The notes: generated by a model from the sequence alone, not told the origin. Positions 1 through 8,756 are shown, numbered from the stretch's first letter. The stretch is 64,000 nucleotides of DNA from Gelidibacter japonicus (GCF_010725055.1 NZ_BJKB01000016.1:1-64000); one strand, 5' to 3'. Numbers and translations are program-made.

Positions 1-60
1 AGAATCCATGCGTAAAAAACTAAAAAATAATCACTAAATTTAACCACAGATGAATCGATT

Positions 61-1656
61 TTGAGCACTTACTTTGCTATGCTCACTTTCATCCGCTGCG
101 AGTGGCTCACTTTATCCGTCCTATCCAATTCGATAAGCAGAAGAGAATTCATCGCAAACACCTATTTAAAAAAATCAAAAGGTGAGAATGATACAATTAA
201 TATCGCTAGAGGTTATTATCTGTTCTCAATATTATATAATCAACCAGGGATAGGTAAGAAATATGCGGATAGTATCATACAGATTACTAAGGGTATCAAT
301 CATTCTTCATTTCCAGCTTCTGGGTATTTTTTAAAAGGCTATTGGTGTTACGAGCTAAGTGAATATCAAGAGGCGCTACACAATTATTTAATTGGAGATT
401 CCATTGCGAAAAGCAAAGGCAATGTGATTCAATACATTGAAAATAGAAAAATGATTGCACTTCTAAAAAATAGAGCTGGAGATCATCTAGGGGCCTTGGA
501 AATTTATTTGAAGGAAATTGATTCATTGAGTAGTATTAAGAATAATAATCCCTTAAATTATTCCGACTATTTAAATCGACTTTACAATGCCTCTCTTACT
601 TACATGCATTTGAAGAATCTCGATTCGGCAAAAGTTTATGCTAAGAGGGGATTGAATGAAAGCTTGATTGTAAAAGACAGTTTGATGTATTTTGATTTTG
701 TATACAATTTAGGAATTGTTGAGTATTTGCAAGGAAATGAAAATATCGCATTAACCAATATAAATCGAGCCCTACCACATTTAGATGCTCATTCTCAAGC
801 AATGGCCAATTATTACAAAGGTCAAATTGCACTTCACAACGAAGATAATAAAGAGGCATTCCATTTTTTTAGAATCACGGATTCAATATCTGAAAAATTG
901 AATTATACCTTTCCTGAACTGAGATTTATTTATGAGTATACTATTGAACATTATGAAAAGAGTTTTGATCTGGAGAACCAATTGATCTATATAAACAAGT
1001 TATTAAAACTAGATAGTACGCTTACCCATTCAAAGGATTTACAGTTAGAAATTGTAAAAAAATATGATCGGCCTATACTATTGCATAAGAAAGAAAGCAT
1101 CATTAGCAGTTTGGAAGATAAAAACAAGTTAGGCAACTTAATCATACTGCTTTTCGGATTGTTGATTGCAGGATTGATTTTTTTGGTTTATAAATACAGG
1201 ATGAATCAAAAAATCTTTCTGAAGAAATTCAATGCGTTGGTCTTGGAGGATAGTCAAGCTATACATTCAGAAAAACCGGAAACCCAGCAGTTAGAAGTAA
1301 TTCCAGTAGAAATCTATAATAATATAGCATCTGGGTTAAAGAAATTTGAAACGGAACATGAGTTCTTAAAATCTATAACTTTGATTGAACTGGCAAAAAA
1401 ACTCGATACAAACTCAACCTATTTATCCAAATATATCAATATCAACACTAACGATAATTTTAGTCAGTATATTAATAAATTAAGAATCCAATATGTCATA
1501 GAAAGATTGAAATCGGACTCCTTATTGCGATCTTATACAATAAAGGCCATTGCAGAGGAAATTGGTTTTGGAACCGCCCAATCTTTTACTAAAGCATTCT
1601 TTCATGAGACTGGAATCTATCCATCTTACTTCTTAAGAAAGTTGAACAATAATTAG
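61..1656 (+). CDS. TPR-domain AraC-family regulator, N terminus apparently altered
   Basis: A membrane-anchored regulator of a type common in Flavobacteria. Sensory TPR repeats (about residues 30-330) are followed by one membrane segment (about 357-378, LGNLIILLFGLLIAGLIFLV), a linker and a C-terminal AraC helix-turn-helix (about 435-531, with TIKAIAEEIGFGTAQSFTKA). Relatives begin with a signal peptide so that the TPR part sits outside the membrane. Here the first ~27 residues look like read-through of unrelated DNA, and family-like sequence starts only at ANTYLKKSKGENDT. The frame opens at TTG 61; the next in-frame start is ATG 79, and a stop lies at 28-30. It may be a 5'-truncated gene or one fused to a new start. 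Its neighbours downstream are a small peptide gene and a prolyl oligopeptidase, so it may once have controlled them (inference). Confidence 0.75.
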   Translation: MSTYFAMLTFIRCEWLTLSVLSNSISRREFIANTYLKKSKGENDTINIARGYYLFSILYNQPGIGKKYADSIIQITKGINHSSFPASGYFLKGYWCYELSEYQEALHNYLIGDSIAKSKGNVIQYIENRKMIALLKNRAGDHLGALEIYLKEIDSLSSIKNNNPLNYSDYLNRLYNASLTYMHLKNLDSAKVYAKRGLNESLIVKDSLMYFDFVYNLGIVEYLQGNENIALTNINRALPHLDAHSQAMANYYKGQIALHNEDNKEAFHFFRITDSISEKLNYTFPELRFIYEYTIEHYEKSFDLENQLIYINKLLKLDSTLTHSKDLQLEIVKKYDRPILLHKKESIISSLEDKNKLGNLIILLFGLLIAGLIFLVYKYRMNQKIFLKKFNALVLEDSQAIHSEKPETQQLEVIPVEIYNNIASGLKKFETEHEFLKSITLIELAKKLDTNSTYLSKYININTNDNFSQYINKLRIQYVIERLKSDSLLRSYTIKAIAEEIGFGTAQSFTKAFFHETGIYPSYFLRKLNNN

Positions 1657-1687
1657 TGTAAATTTATAAATGTCATGAATAAGTTCT

Positions 1688-1718
1688 TGAAATATTGAGA
1701 ATTACGTTTTACTTTTAA
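1688..1718 (+). promoter_or_regulatory. Bacteroidota-type promoter of the small peptide gene
   Basis: TTG at 1688-1690, 20 bases, then TACTTTTA at 1711-1718. This fits the TTG-N19-21-TAnnTTTG pattern of Bacteroidota housekeeping promoters with one mismatch at the last base. Transcription would start near 1725, about 18 bases before the peptide ATG. Confidence 0.55.
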
Positions 1719-1742
1719 AGTGTAATTTTAAAATATTTTGTC

Positions 1743-1889
1743 ATGAAGAAAAAGAAGCAAGCAAAAGAAATTGATCATTTTAGAAATGACTTTCTTCAAA
1801 ACTCCAATTGTATAATTGGAGGCGGCGGTGGAGGTATCGGTGATATCGACAGAGACAAAGCAGGTAGACCACCAACATCTGGTCACTAA
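1743..1889 (+). CDS. Small glycine-rich peptide (48 aa), possible precursor or signal peptide
   Basis: A short unlisted gene. ATG 1743 to TAA 1887-1889 encodes 48 residues: a basic start MKKKKQAKEI, a middle NSNCIIGGGGGGIGDID with six consecutive glycines, and a tail GRPPTSGH. Support for a real gene: a promoter-like site 25 bases upstream, a strong stem-loop 8 bases after the stop, and a position between a TPR regulator and a secreted prolyl oligopeptidase. It has only one Cys and few Ser/Thr, so it does not look like the Bacteroidota class I lanthipeptide precursors. I recognise no family. A Pro-Pro pair sits six residues from the end, which is notable next to a proline-specific peptidase, but any processing is inference. 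Confidence 0.6.
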   Translation: MKKKKQAKEIDHFRNDFLQNSNCIIGGGGGGIGDIDRDKAGRPPTSGH

Positions 1890-1896
1890 CCTCATT

Positions 1897-1930
1897 TAGA
1901 CCTCAATTTGCCAATTGGGGTCTAAATTTA
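1897..1930 (+). terminator. Stem-loop terminator between peptide gene and prolyl oligopeptidase
   Basis: A 12-bp stem (1897-1908 with 1913-1924, one T-G pair) closed by a 4-base loop and followed by a T-rich stretch. It would end the peptide transcript, and partial read-through would reach the peptidase at 1962, giving much more peptide than peptidase mRNA. Confidence 0.75.
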
Positions 1931-1961
1931 ATTCTTTCCAATTAGTTTATAAATTACTGAT

Positions 1962-4151
1962 ATGAAACACGCAATCACTTCCGTATTGGTGCTTTTTTTA
2001 ACCATAGCTTGTGTTGGACAAACGCTGCCTCAGCCTAAGCCATTGCCGATAACTCCTGCTCCCACAGCAGAGACGTATTATGGTAAAACAGTGGTAGATG
2101 ACTATAGGAATTTAGAAAATATGCAAGATTCACTAGTTCAAAAGTGGTACCATCAACAAGCTGTTTATGCCGATGCTATTTTAAGTTCTATTTCTGGGAC
2201 AGATTCACTGATGAATAGGATGAAAGAATTAAATAATCGTCAGACATATTATGTCGATAAAATAAATATTTTGGAAAATGGGAACTATTTTTATTTAAAA
2301 AAAGAAAAAGGAGAAAAGAAGTATAAACTATTTTATAGAAGCAGTATTAATGGCAAGGAAATTCTTTTGTACGATCCTGATTCATTTCAAATTGAAAATA
2401 GAAATAATTATACAATCAATTATATTAAACCAAGTTGGGAGGGCGAATTTGTTTTAATAAGTTTATCGCATTCTGGAAAGGAGCTTTCCGAAATGATTGT
2501 GATTGATACAGCTAAAAGAATTGTTCTTCCACAAATAATTAGTAAAGCCTGGCCATCTTCTTTTTTAGGTGTCAGTTGGTTACCAGATAGCTCTGGGGTT
2601 ATTTATTTGCATTTTCCTGTTACAGATATTGAGAATGCCGAATTCAAAAGAAACACACAATCGGTATTATATAAATTAGGGGATGATCCAAATGACTTTA
2701 AAGTTTTATTAAGCTCAAAATCAAATCCTGAATTAAACATACAACCAAATGACTATCCTATTGTTACAATCAAGTCAAAACATGACCCTTATGCAGTAGC
2801 ATATATTGCATCAGTTAACAATTACTGGGATTCCTATTTTTTACCAATTGATGACTTCTATAGTCATGAGTTTTCTTGGAAATCATTTTTTTCAAAAGAA
2901 GATATGGTCTATACAAACACTGGGATTTTCAATGATGGAGATTATTTTTATATATCTGCTTTGGGAGCATCAAATTTTAATATCTCTATGGTGTCTCTCG
3001 AAAACTTAAGTTTTAAAAATCCTATAATTTTGATTTCAGAAAAGCATGATGAAGTTATAGACGATTTTATTATAAATGCAGAAGGTTTATTTTATTCAAC
3101 AATAACTAATGGGGTGGAAGGAAAATTATATCATTTTTCAGAGAATGTTTCTCATAAAATTCCACTTCCAAAGAGTTCAGGGAAGGTAAGTCTATCTTCT
3201 CTGGGTGAAAACTCTGATGCGTTGTGGATAACTCTATCAGGATGGATCAGCAATGATTCACGATACTTATATTTAAATAAAAATAAAGAATTTAGGAGTG
3301 AAGAACTTGCTCCAATAGCCGCATATCCCGAATTTCAAAAGTTCCTTGTGAAAGAAATAGAAATTCCATCCTATGATGGCGTTTTGGTGCCCTTATCTAT
3401 AATATACAGTTCAGATATAAAGATGGATGGTACTAATCCAACACTGTTTTATGGTTACGGCGCATATGGCGAGGCCATAAATCCTTTCTTTTCTCCGTTA
3501 TTTCTAACTTGGGTTGAAAATGGGGGAATTCTATGCGTGCCCCATGTCCGTGGAGGAGGTGAAAAAGGGGAGGCTTGGCATAAAGCTGGATATAAATCTA
3601 CCAAAATGAATACTTGGAAAGATTTAATTGCGGCTACAGAGTACATGATTGATAAAGAATATACTTCAAAGAATAATACTGTGGTTTATTCCAATAGTGC
3701 CGGCGGCATTATGGTTGGTAGAGCAATAACAGAAAAACCAGAAGTCTTTGCCGCTAGCATTGTTGATGTGGGTGTGCTTAATCCATTAAGAAGAGAATCA
3801 TTTTCTGGAAGTTCGAATTATAAAGAATACGGCACTATAACTGATTCTACTGAGTTTAATGGTCTTTTAGCAATGGATCCCTATATGCATTTGGAAAAAG
3901 ATGTGAATTATCCTGCCGGTTTATATATCACAGGAATGAATGACCCACGAATTCCGCCATGGATGACTGGAAAGTTTGTGGCAAAAATTCAAGCTTATAC
4001 AAATTCTCAAAATCCTATCTTATACAAAGTTGAAGATCATGCAGGTCACTCGACAAGTGCATCTTCTGACGATCTTTACAAAAAATGGGCTGAAATGTTT
4101 GCTTTTGGATTGTGGCAGGCTGGGCATCCGGATTTTAAATTGAAATTTTGA
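1962..4151 (+). CDS. Secreted prolyl oligopeptidase (S9A family)
   Basis: A 729-residue serine peptidase of the prolyl oligopeptidase/oligopeptidase B type, expected to cleave short peptides after proline or basic residues. An N-terminal signal peptide (MKHAITSVLVLFLTIACVGQ) sends it out of the cytoplasm. Then come the POP-specific N-terminal stretch and beta-propeller (about 30-450) and the alpha/beta hydrolase domain. The triad is readable: Ser579 in SNSAGG, Asp661 in GMNDPR, His696 in DHAGHS. The nucleophile motif has Asn where most relatives have Gly before the Ser. ATG 1962 is chosen because the signal peptide follows directly. It lies 37 bases after the stem-loop that ends the peptide gene and converges with the integrase gene. 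Confidence 0.9.
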   Translation: MKHAITSVLVLFLTIACVGQTLPQPKPLPITPAPTAETYYGKTVVDDYRNLENMQDSLVQKWYHQQAVYADAILSSISGTDSLMNRMKELNNRQTYYVDKINILENGNYFYLKKEKGEKKYKLFYRSSINGKEILLYDPDSFQIENRNNYTINYIKPSWEGEFVLISLSHSGKELSEMIVIDTAKRIVLPQIISKAWPSSFLGVSWLPDSSGVIYLHFPVTDIENAEFKRNTQSVLYKLGDDPNDFKVLLSSKSNPELNIQPNDYPIVTIKSKHDPYAVAYIASVNNYWDSYFLPIDDFYSHEFSWKSFFSKEDMVYTNTGIFNDGDYFYISALGASNFNISMVSLENLSFKNPIILISEKHDEVIDDFIINAEGLFYSTITNGVEGKLYHFSENVSHKIPLPKSSGKVSLSSLGENSDALWITLSGWISNDSRYLYLNKNKEFRSEELAPIAAYPEFQKFLVKEIEIPSYDGVLVPLSIIYSSDIKMDGTNPTLFYGYGAYGEAINPFFSPLFLTWVENGGILCVPHVRGGGEKGEAWHKAGYKSTKMNTWKDLIAATEYMIDKEYTSKNNTVVYSNSAGGIMVGRAITEKPEVFAASIVDVGVLNPLRRESFSGSSNYKEYGTITDSTEFNGLLAMDPYMHLEKDVNYPAGLYITGMNDPRIPPWMTGKFVAKIQAYTNSQNPILYKVEDHAGHSTSASSDDLYKKWAEMFAFGLWQAGHPDFKLKF

Positions 4152-4197
4152 AACTACGTAATTTAATTTTCAAAAAACAGAAATTAGTTTTAATGCC

Positions 4198-5424
4198 TTA
4201 AATGCTTGTGTACTTTGACAACTTATCTTTAATAGCTTTCATGTCATCACTAACTTTTTTATCTATTATTTTTGCGTAATGTTGTGTAGTTGTCAAAGAT
4301 CGATGGCCGAGCATTTTACTAACAGACTCTATGGGAACACCATTAGTTAATGTGACTGTTGTTGCAAATGTATGTCGGGCCAAATGGAAGGTAAGATTCT
4401 TTTCAATACTGCATAAATCGGCGATCTCTTTTAAATAAGCATTCATTTTTTGATTGCTCAATACTGGTAGTAACCTGTCACCATTCATAAGCTCCGGACA
4501 TTCTGCATATTTTTCAAGAATAGCTTCTGGTATAGATAAAATCGGAATTTTACTTCTCGTGTCTGTTTTACTTCTATTTATTTTTATCCATTTGTCGCCT
4601 GTTGGACCATAGATAATGTTGTTTTTAGAAAGCTTTTTTACATCGGCATAGGCTAATCCAGTAAAACAGCAAAACACGAAAATGTCTTTAACTTGATTTA
4701 GTCTTTGTACCCCGAATTCTTTTTCGACTAAAGTTTGAAGCTCTTTTTCAGTCAGGAACTCGCGATCTACAATTTTAAGTTTACCTTTCCAATGAACGAA
4801 AGGATCTTTATCAATCCAATCATTTGCATAAGCAATTCGGATGATTTTTTTAAAATTGGTTACATATTTAATTGCCGAATTGTGAGCACAGTTTCTGGTA
4901 GTTTTAAGATAGAATTCAAATCCAGTTATGAATTCATGGTTTACATCTGTTACAGGAATATCTTCTACCTTATATTCTTTTATAATATAATTTTTAAGAT
5001 GCTTTCTAGCGGTTTTATAACGTTCCAATGTACCAGCAGCAAAGTCTTTTCCGACTAATTTTTCCACTTTGTCATTATGCTGTTGAAAAATTTGGAGTAT
5101 CATTTTTACTTTAACATCTTTTCCTAAAAATCGATTTTTGATTGTTATTGGTGTTATTGGCCGTCCTTCTCGAATAAGATTATTATAAATGCTTTGAACT
5201 CTATATTTTATGGAGTCCATGTATTGGTTTAATTCACGAACGTCAGATGTAGTCCCTTTGATTTTCCCAGCTATGGAATTCCATTTGTTTAAAGGAATTT
5301 TCCTATTAATGCTTATTTCACTCCTTTTACCATTCACAGTTATTCTCAAGTAAATTGGAGTATTGCCATCGTTGTCGATATCATTTCTTTTGGGATAGAA
5401 CAGAAGTGAGAAAGTATTTTGCAT
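4198..5424 (-). CDS. Tyrosine recombinase / integrase, Bacteroidota type
   Basis: A 408-residue site-specific recombinase. An N-terminal arm-type DNA-binding region (FSLLFYPKRNDIDNDGNTPI) is followed by a SAM-like core-binding domain (about 100-200) and the catalytic domain (about 210-400). Visible catalytic residues are His347 and Arg350 (HLARHTFA), His374 (LGHRS) and Tyr383 (HYAKI). The first catalytic Arg, expected in TGLR, is Ala here (FTGLAYADV), a variation common in Bacteroidota recombinases of the IntDOT kind. It starts about 240 bases from the 3' end of tRNA-Ser and reads away from it, the usual arrangement for an element integrated at a tRNA gene. The 1-5.6 kb region is therefore probably the end of an island (inference). 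Confidence 0.93.
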   Translation of the reverse strand: MQNTFSLLFYPKRNDIDNDGNTPIYLRITVNGKRSEISINRKIPLNKWNSIAGKIKGTTSDVRELNQYMDSIKYRVQSIYNNLIREGRPITPITIKNRFLGKDVKVKMILQIFQQHNDKVEKLVGKDFAAGTLERYKTARKHLKNYIIKEYKVEDIPVTDVNHEFITGFEFYLKTTRNCAHNSAIKYVTNFKKIIRIAYANDWIDKDPFVHWKGKLKIVDREFLTEKELQTLVEKEFGVQRLNQVKDIFVFCCFTGLAYADVKKLSKNNIIYGPTGDKWIKINRSKTDTRSKIPILSIPEAILEKYAECPELMNGDRLLPVLSNQKMNAYLKEIADLCSIEKNLTFHLARHTFATTVTLTNGVPIESVSKMLGHRSLTTTQHYAKIIDKKVSDDMKAIKDKLSKYTSI

Positions 5425-5605
5425 CGGTGAGTAAGTATATTACTTCTAAAGATACAAAAAATAAAAACTGTAAAAAAAAATAAATCATTGAAAATCAATA
5501 TTTAACGTTTAGATAGGTGAGTAAATCAAGATTCAATTTTACTCACCGAATACCTCACTTTTAAGATGATATTAATTGATTTCATTTGATATTAACTAAA
5601 ATGCA

Positions 5606-5638
5606 AAAAGCCGATAAACATAGTGTTTATCGGCTTTT
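5606..5638 (-). terminator. Bidirectional stem-loop terminator after tRNA-Ser
   Basis: A perfect 15-bp stem (5606-5620 with 5624-5638) around a TAG loop, with A-rich and T-rich flanks on both strands. It lies 24 bases beyond the 3' end of the tRNA gene and would stop its transcript before the integrase gene. Confidence 0.85.
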
Positions 5639-5661
5639 GATGGAATTTGATGTATTCCCTG

Positions 5662-5746
5662 CGGAGAAAGAGGGATTCGAACCCCCGGAGGTGTGACCCT
5701 CAACAGTTTTCAAGACTGCCGCATTCGACCGCTCTGCCATTTCTCC
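5662..5746 (-). tRNA. tRNA-Ser (anticodon TGA)
   Basis: An 85-base cloverleaf read on the minus strand: acceptor GGAGAAA pairs with TTTCTCC and is followed by discriminator G at 5662. The anticodon loop is CTTGAAA, giving TGA. There is a long serine-type variable arm and a GGTTCGAATCC T-arm. CCA is not encoded. The gene borders the integrase-containing region and is the likely attachment site. Confidence 0.95.
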
Positions 5747-5806
5747 AGTGTCGATGCATTACCTTTCAATAATTTAGCAAGAATGATAATAAGCTAAAAA
5801 ATCTAA

Positions 5807-5852
5807 GCGGGCCTGCCCGCCGAAGGAGCGCCTTAGCGTTCCGTAGGCGGGT
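5807..5852. repeat. G/C-rich intergenic element, copy 1
   Basis: A G/C-rich block in otherwise A/T-rich spacer, with GCGGGCCTGCCCGCC, then CTTAGCG and AGGCGGGT. The ordering of a GCCCGCC run, a TTAGCG core and a closing AGGCGGGT also occurs near 29.15 and 33.67 kb. No coding capacity. Confidence 0.6.
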
Positions 5853-5966
5853 GCAAATATAGAACCCTTTTTTAATTCTTTCAAGTAAAATCACAACTTT
5901 TTAAAAAATAAAATCGGCCATTGAATTAATTTATGGCAATGGCTTAAAATTGACGTCCGCAAGCCT

Positions 5967-5974
5967 TATTTTTG
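5967..5974 (+). promoter_or_regulatory. Probable -7 element of the nitroreductase gene
   Basis: TATTTTTG matches TAnnTTTG and lies 23 bases before the ATG at 5997. No good TTG -33 element is seen at the right spacing. Confidence 0.45.
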
Positions 5975-5996
5975 CAGCAATCTGAAACCAATACTA

Positions 5997-6626
5997 ATGA
6001 GCATTATAGAGAGTTTAAAATGGCGCTATGCCACCAAAAAATTTGATCCCAATAAGGTTCTGACCTCAGATAAACTGCATACACTCAAACAGGCATTTAA
6101 TCTGACCGCAACATCGTTTGGCTTGCAAACCATTTCTTTGCTTGTCGTTAAGGACAAAGTTTTGAGAAATCAATTGTTGGAAGCGGCCTATAACCAACGT
6201 CAAATCGTCGATGCTTCACATTTGTTGGTGATTTGTGTCAAAAAAACCATCAAGGACGACGATGTGGACGATTTGTTTGATAATGTCAGCCAATTAAGGA
6301 AAACCCCAGAATCCATTCTCGAACCTTATCGAAATAACCTGAAATCTATTATGGAAAACATGAGCTTGGAAGAACAGCGGGAATGGTCCATTAAACAAGC
6401 GTATATAGCCATTGGCAACCTAATGACGGTATGTGCCGTTGAGCGCATCGATTCATGCCCAATGGAAGGTTTTGACCGTGCGAAATTTGACGAGATTTTA
6501 AAACTTGACGAGAAACATCTCACATCGACCTTGTTGCTGCCTGTGGGGTATCGTGCAGAGGACGATATGTTTTCAGGCTTTAAAAAAGTGAGAAAAGAAT
6601 TAAAACATAGTATTATCGAAATGTAA
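5997..6626 (+). CDS. NAD(P)H-dependent nitroreductase (NfsB-like)
   Basis: A 209-residue FMN-dependent flavoprotein of the nitroreductase family, expected to be a cytoplasmic dimer reducing nitro compounds or quinones with NAD(P)H. The family start WRYATKKFDPNK carries the FMN-contacting Arg and Lys, and LTATSFGLQTISLLVV and CPMEGFD are typical of the NfsB/YdgI branch. Length matches the family. ATG 5997 gives the conserved start, with a TAnnTTTG element just upstream. It stands alone, divergent from the tRNA. Confidence 0.9.
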   Translation: MSIIESLKWRYATKKFDPNKVLTSDKLHTLKQAFNLTATSFGLQTISLLVVKDKVLRNQLLEAAYNQRQIVDASHLLVICVKKTIKDDDVDDLFDNVSQLRKTPESILEPYRNNLKSIMENMSLEEQREWSIKQAYIAIGNLMTVCAVERIDSCPMEGFDRAKFDEILKLDEKHLTSTLLLPVGYRAEDDMFSGFKKVRKELKHSIIEM

Positions 6627-6659
6627 AACGCTCATTTAAAACACCTATTAACGATGTTC

Positions 6660-7040
6660 TTATTCGGGAACTCTATTCCCATTCGCTGGATAATCTTCTC
6701 CCATTCCTGAGACATACCCTTTAAAAAGCACATCATCAAAATTGCCGATAATATCAAACTCAGCGCCCTGAACCATAAATCCTGCTGAAAGTTTATTATC
6801 CATAATTTTTACATCATAAAGATCAAATTCGCCCACGTCAGAATTGACACGTCCAGAATACACACCCTCGTTGTTTTTTGTAATCATCATAATGGCTGAT
6901 ACATTGCCTTGTGGTGTACCTTCTATCAACAAGCTCCAAGCACCGATATAAGGATCCACTTTTACGGCACTTTTGCTAGTTCCACAATTGGTTATGAGTA
7001 AGGAGAAAAATAAAACGGATAACACATACGATCTTTTCAT
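6660..7040 (-). CDS. Small lipoprotein of unknown function
   Basis: 126 residues beginning with a lipoprotein signal peptide (SLLITNCGTSK, lipidated Cys about position 19). The mature part is a short beta-rich domain (YIGAWSLLIEGTPQGNVSA, then YSGRVNSDVGEFDLYDVKI) that resembles small lipocalin-like lipid or ligand-binding lipoproteins, but I do not recognise a named family. It converges with the nitroreductase gene 33 bases away. Confidence 0.7.
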   Translation of the reverse strand: MKRSYVLSVLFFSLLITNCGTSKSAVKVDPYIGAWSLLIEGTPQGNVSAIMMITKNNEGVYSGRVNSDVGEFDLYDVKIMDNKLSAGFMVQGAEFDIIGNFDDVLFKGYVSGMGEDYPANGNRVPE

Positions 7041-7238
7041 GGCAAGAATGGATTTTACAATCTAAATTATTAGTGTCCGATAAAAATACAAAAGCTAATA
7101 AACCCTTTTAAAACAAAGGGTTTCACGAGATTTTTAAAATAACACCTTACTTTTTAGAAACTATTTCTATAGCGAATGATTGGACAATTTTAATAAAACA
7201 CTTCGTATTTGTCAATGAGTTACCATCAAGTCTTTATT

Positions 7239-7275
7239 CCCTGCCTGTTCGGCAGACAGGTATAAGCGCAGCGGT
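7239..7275. repeat. G/C-rich intergenic element, copy 2 (short)
   Basis: Within the 397-base spacer 7041-7437, a G/C-rich inverted-repeat stretch (CCTGCCTG, GGCAGACAGG) followed by AAGCGCAGCGG. It resembles a degraded member of the G/C-rich family at 5.8, 29.1 and 33.7 kb. Apart from this and the promoter site I see nothing in the spacer. Confidence 0.45.
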
Positions 7276-7399
7276 CTTTACTCATTATCAGACAACAATG
7301 AATATAAATATACAAAATCTCATTGTTTCCGATTGATTTTTATGTTAAATCGAGATGATTAATTCAGATCATTCACTTTTTGCTTGAACATATATAATG

Positions 7400-7407
7400 T
7401 AAATTTG
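7400..7407 (+). promoter_or_regulatory. Probable -7 element of the DegT aminotransferase gene
   Basis: TAAATTTG is an exact TAnnTTTG match 31 bases before the ATG. A TTG at 7380-7382 lies 17 bases upstream, slightly closer than usual. Confidence 0.45.
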
Positions 7408-7437
7408 AATATTAAATTTATTAATGAATAGATAATT

Positions 7438-8637
7438 ATGCCAGGATTTGAATTATTTGGAAGTGCAGAACGCAAAGAAGTCAATGATGTTTTGGAAAAC
7501 GGTGTGTTGATGCGCTACGGATTTGACGGGATGCGCAACGGCCATTGGAAAGCAAAGGAATTGGAAACCGAATTACAATCGGCCTTTAAATCTAAACATG
7601 TACAATTGGTATCCAGCGGAACCGCGGCGGTATCGGTTGCTCTAGCCGTAGCAGGAATTGGAGCAGGGGACGAGGTCATTATGCCATCATTTACCTTTGT
7701 AGCCAGTTTTGAAGCCATCATGATGATGGGAGCCATTCCTGTTTTGGTGGATATTGATGATACTTTGACTTTGGATCCGAAGGCTGTTGAAAAGGCAATT
7801 TCACCTAAAACCAAAGCCATCATGATCGTGCACATGTGCGGCAGTATGGGCGATATGGAGGCATTGCAAAATATTTGCGATGCGCATAAGTTAGTCCTGA
7901 TTGAAGATGCCTGTCAGGCCATTGGTGGTACTTATAAAGGGAAACCCTTGGGAAGTATTGGGGACCTCGGCTGTTTTTCATTCGATTTTGTAAAAACCAT
8001 TACCTGTGGCGAAGGTGGCGCAGTCATCACCGACAATAAGCAATACTATATTAATGCCGACCATTATTCCGATCATGGCCACGATCATATAGGAAATGAT
8101 AGAGGTGCTGAAGATCATCCATTTATGGGCTATAATTTTAGAATTTCAGAACTACATGCGGCCGTTGGCTTGGCACAGGTAAGACGATTGCCGGATTTCC
8201 TGTCCATCCAACAAAAAAACTATACGATACTCAGGGAAGCGCTTTCTGAAGTTCCCGAAATCACTTTTAGAACGGTTCCAGAGGGTGGCGAAGAAAATTA
8301 TGGCTTTTTGAACTTTTTTCTTCCCGATTTGGAAATTGCACGCAAAGCTTCCAAAAACTTGAAAGAGGCAAATGTGGATGGTTGTTTCCATTATTATGAC
8401 AACAATTGGCATTATATCAGAAAATGGGACCATTTAAAGACTCTAAAAACCTTATACCCAATTTCTGAAGAAGTGAAATCAGGTCTCAAATATCTTCAAA
8501 CAAAAACCTTTGAGCAATCTGATCATTTTATAGGACGGAATATTTCATGTCTCATCAAACTTTCATGGACAGAAGAAGAGGTGAAGTTGCGCGCAACGGC
8601 CATGGTGAAGGCAGTTACTTCAGCTTTGAAGTTGTAA
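7438..8637 (+). CDS. DegT/DnrJ/EryC1/StrS family aminotransferase
   Basis: A 399-residue PLP-dependent fold-type I enzyme of the sugar aminotransferase family. It shows SSGTAAVSVAL for the phosphate site, DEVIMPSFTFVAS, IEDACQAIGGTY with the Asp and Gln that contact the cofactor, and SFDFVKTITCGEGG with the Schiff-base Lys at position 186. Length is typical. Relatives transfer an amino group to keto-sugar nucleotides for O-antigen or glycan building. No other sugar-nucleotide genes are nearby, so the substrate is unknown. A TAnnTTTG site precedes it and a hairpin terminator follows. Confidence 0.92.
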   Translation: MPGFELFGSAERKEVNDVLENGVLMRYGFDGMRNGHWKAKELETELQSAFKSKHVQLVSSGTAAVSVALAVAGIGAGDEVIMPSFTFVASFEAIMMMGAIPVLVDIDDTLTLDPKAVEKAISPKTKAIMIVHMCGSMGDMEALQNICDAHKLVLIEDACQAIGGTYKGKPLGSIGDLGCFSFDFVKTITCGEGGAVITDNKQYYINADHYSDHGHDHIGNDRGAEDHPFMGYNFRISELHAAVGLAQVRRLPDFLSIQQKNYTILREALSEVPEITFRTVPEGGEENYGFLNFFLPDLEIARKASKNLKEANVDGCFHYYDNNWHYIRKWDHLKTLKTLYPISEEVKSGLKYLQTKTFEQSDHFIGRNISCLIKLSWTEEEVKLRATAMVKAVTSALKL

Positions 8638-8718
8638 AGTAGAAAGTGTTCAAAAAGTATTTGCACGAGTACCGAATAGGTTATGCGATAAGATAAGAAC
8701 TGTTATTGATAGTATCTG

Positions 8719-8756
8719 AAAAAGGATTTAGAACGTTTGTTTTAAATCCTTTTTTT
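8719..8756 (+). terminator. Terminator of the DegT aminotransferase gene
   Basis: AAAAAGGATTTA (8719-8730) pairs with TAAATCCTTTTT (8743-8754), with a 12-base loop and a run of T after the stem. Confidence 0.75.

Noticed and set aside
1743-1889. Lanthipeptide or graspetide precursor
   Set aside because: Only one Cys and few Ser/Thr, no conserved core, and no maturase, cyclase or ATP-grasp gene nearby; the peptide is kept but not given such a class.
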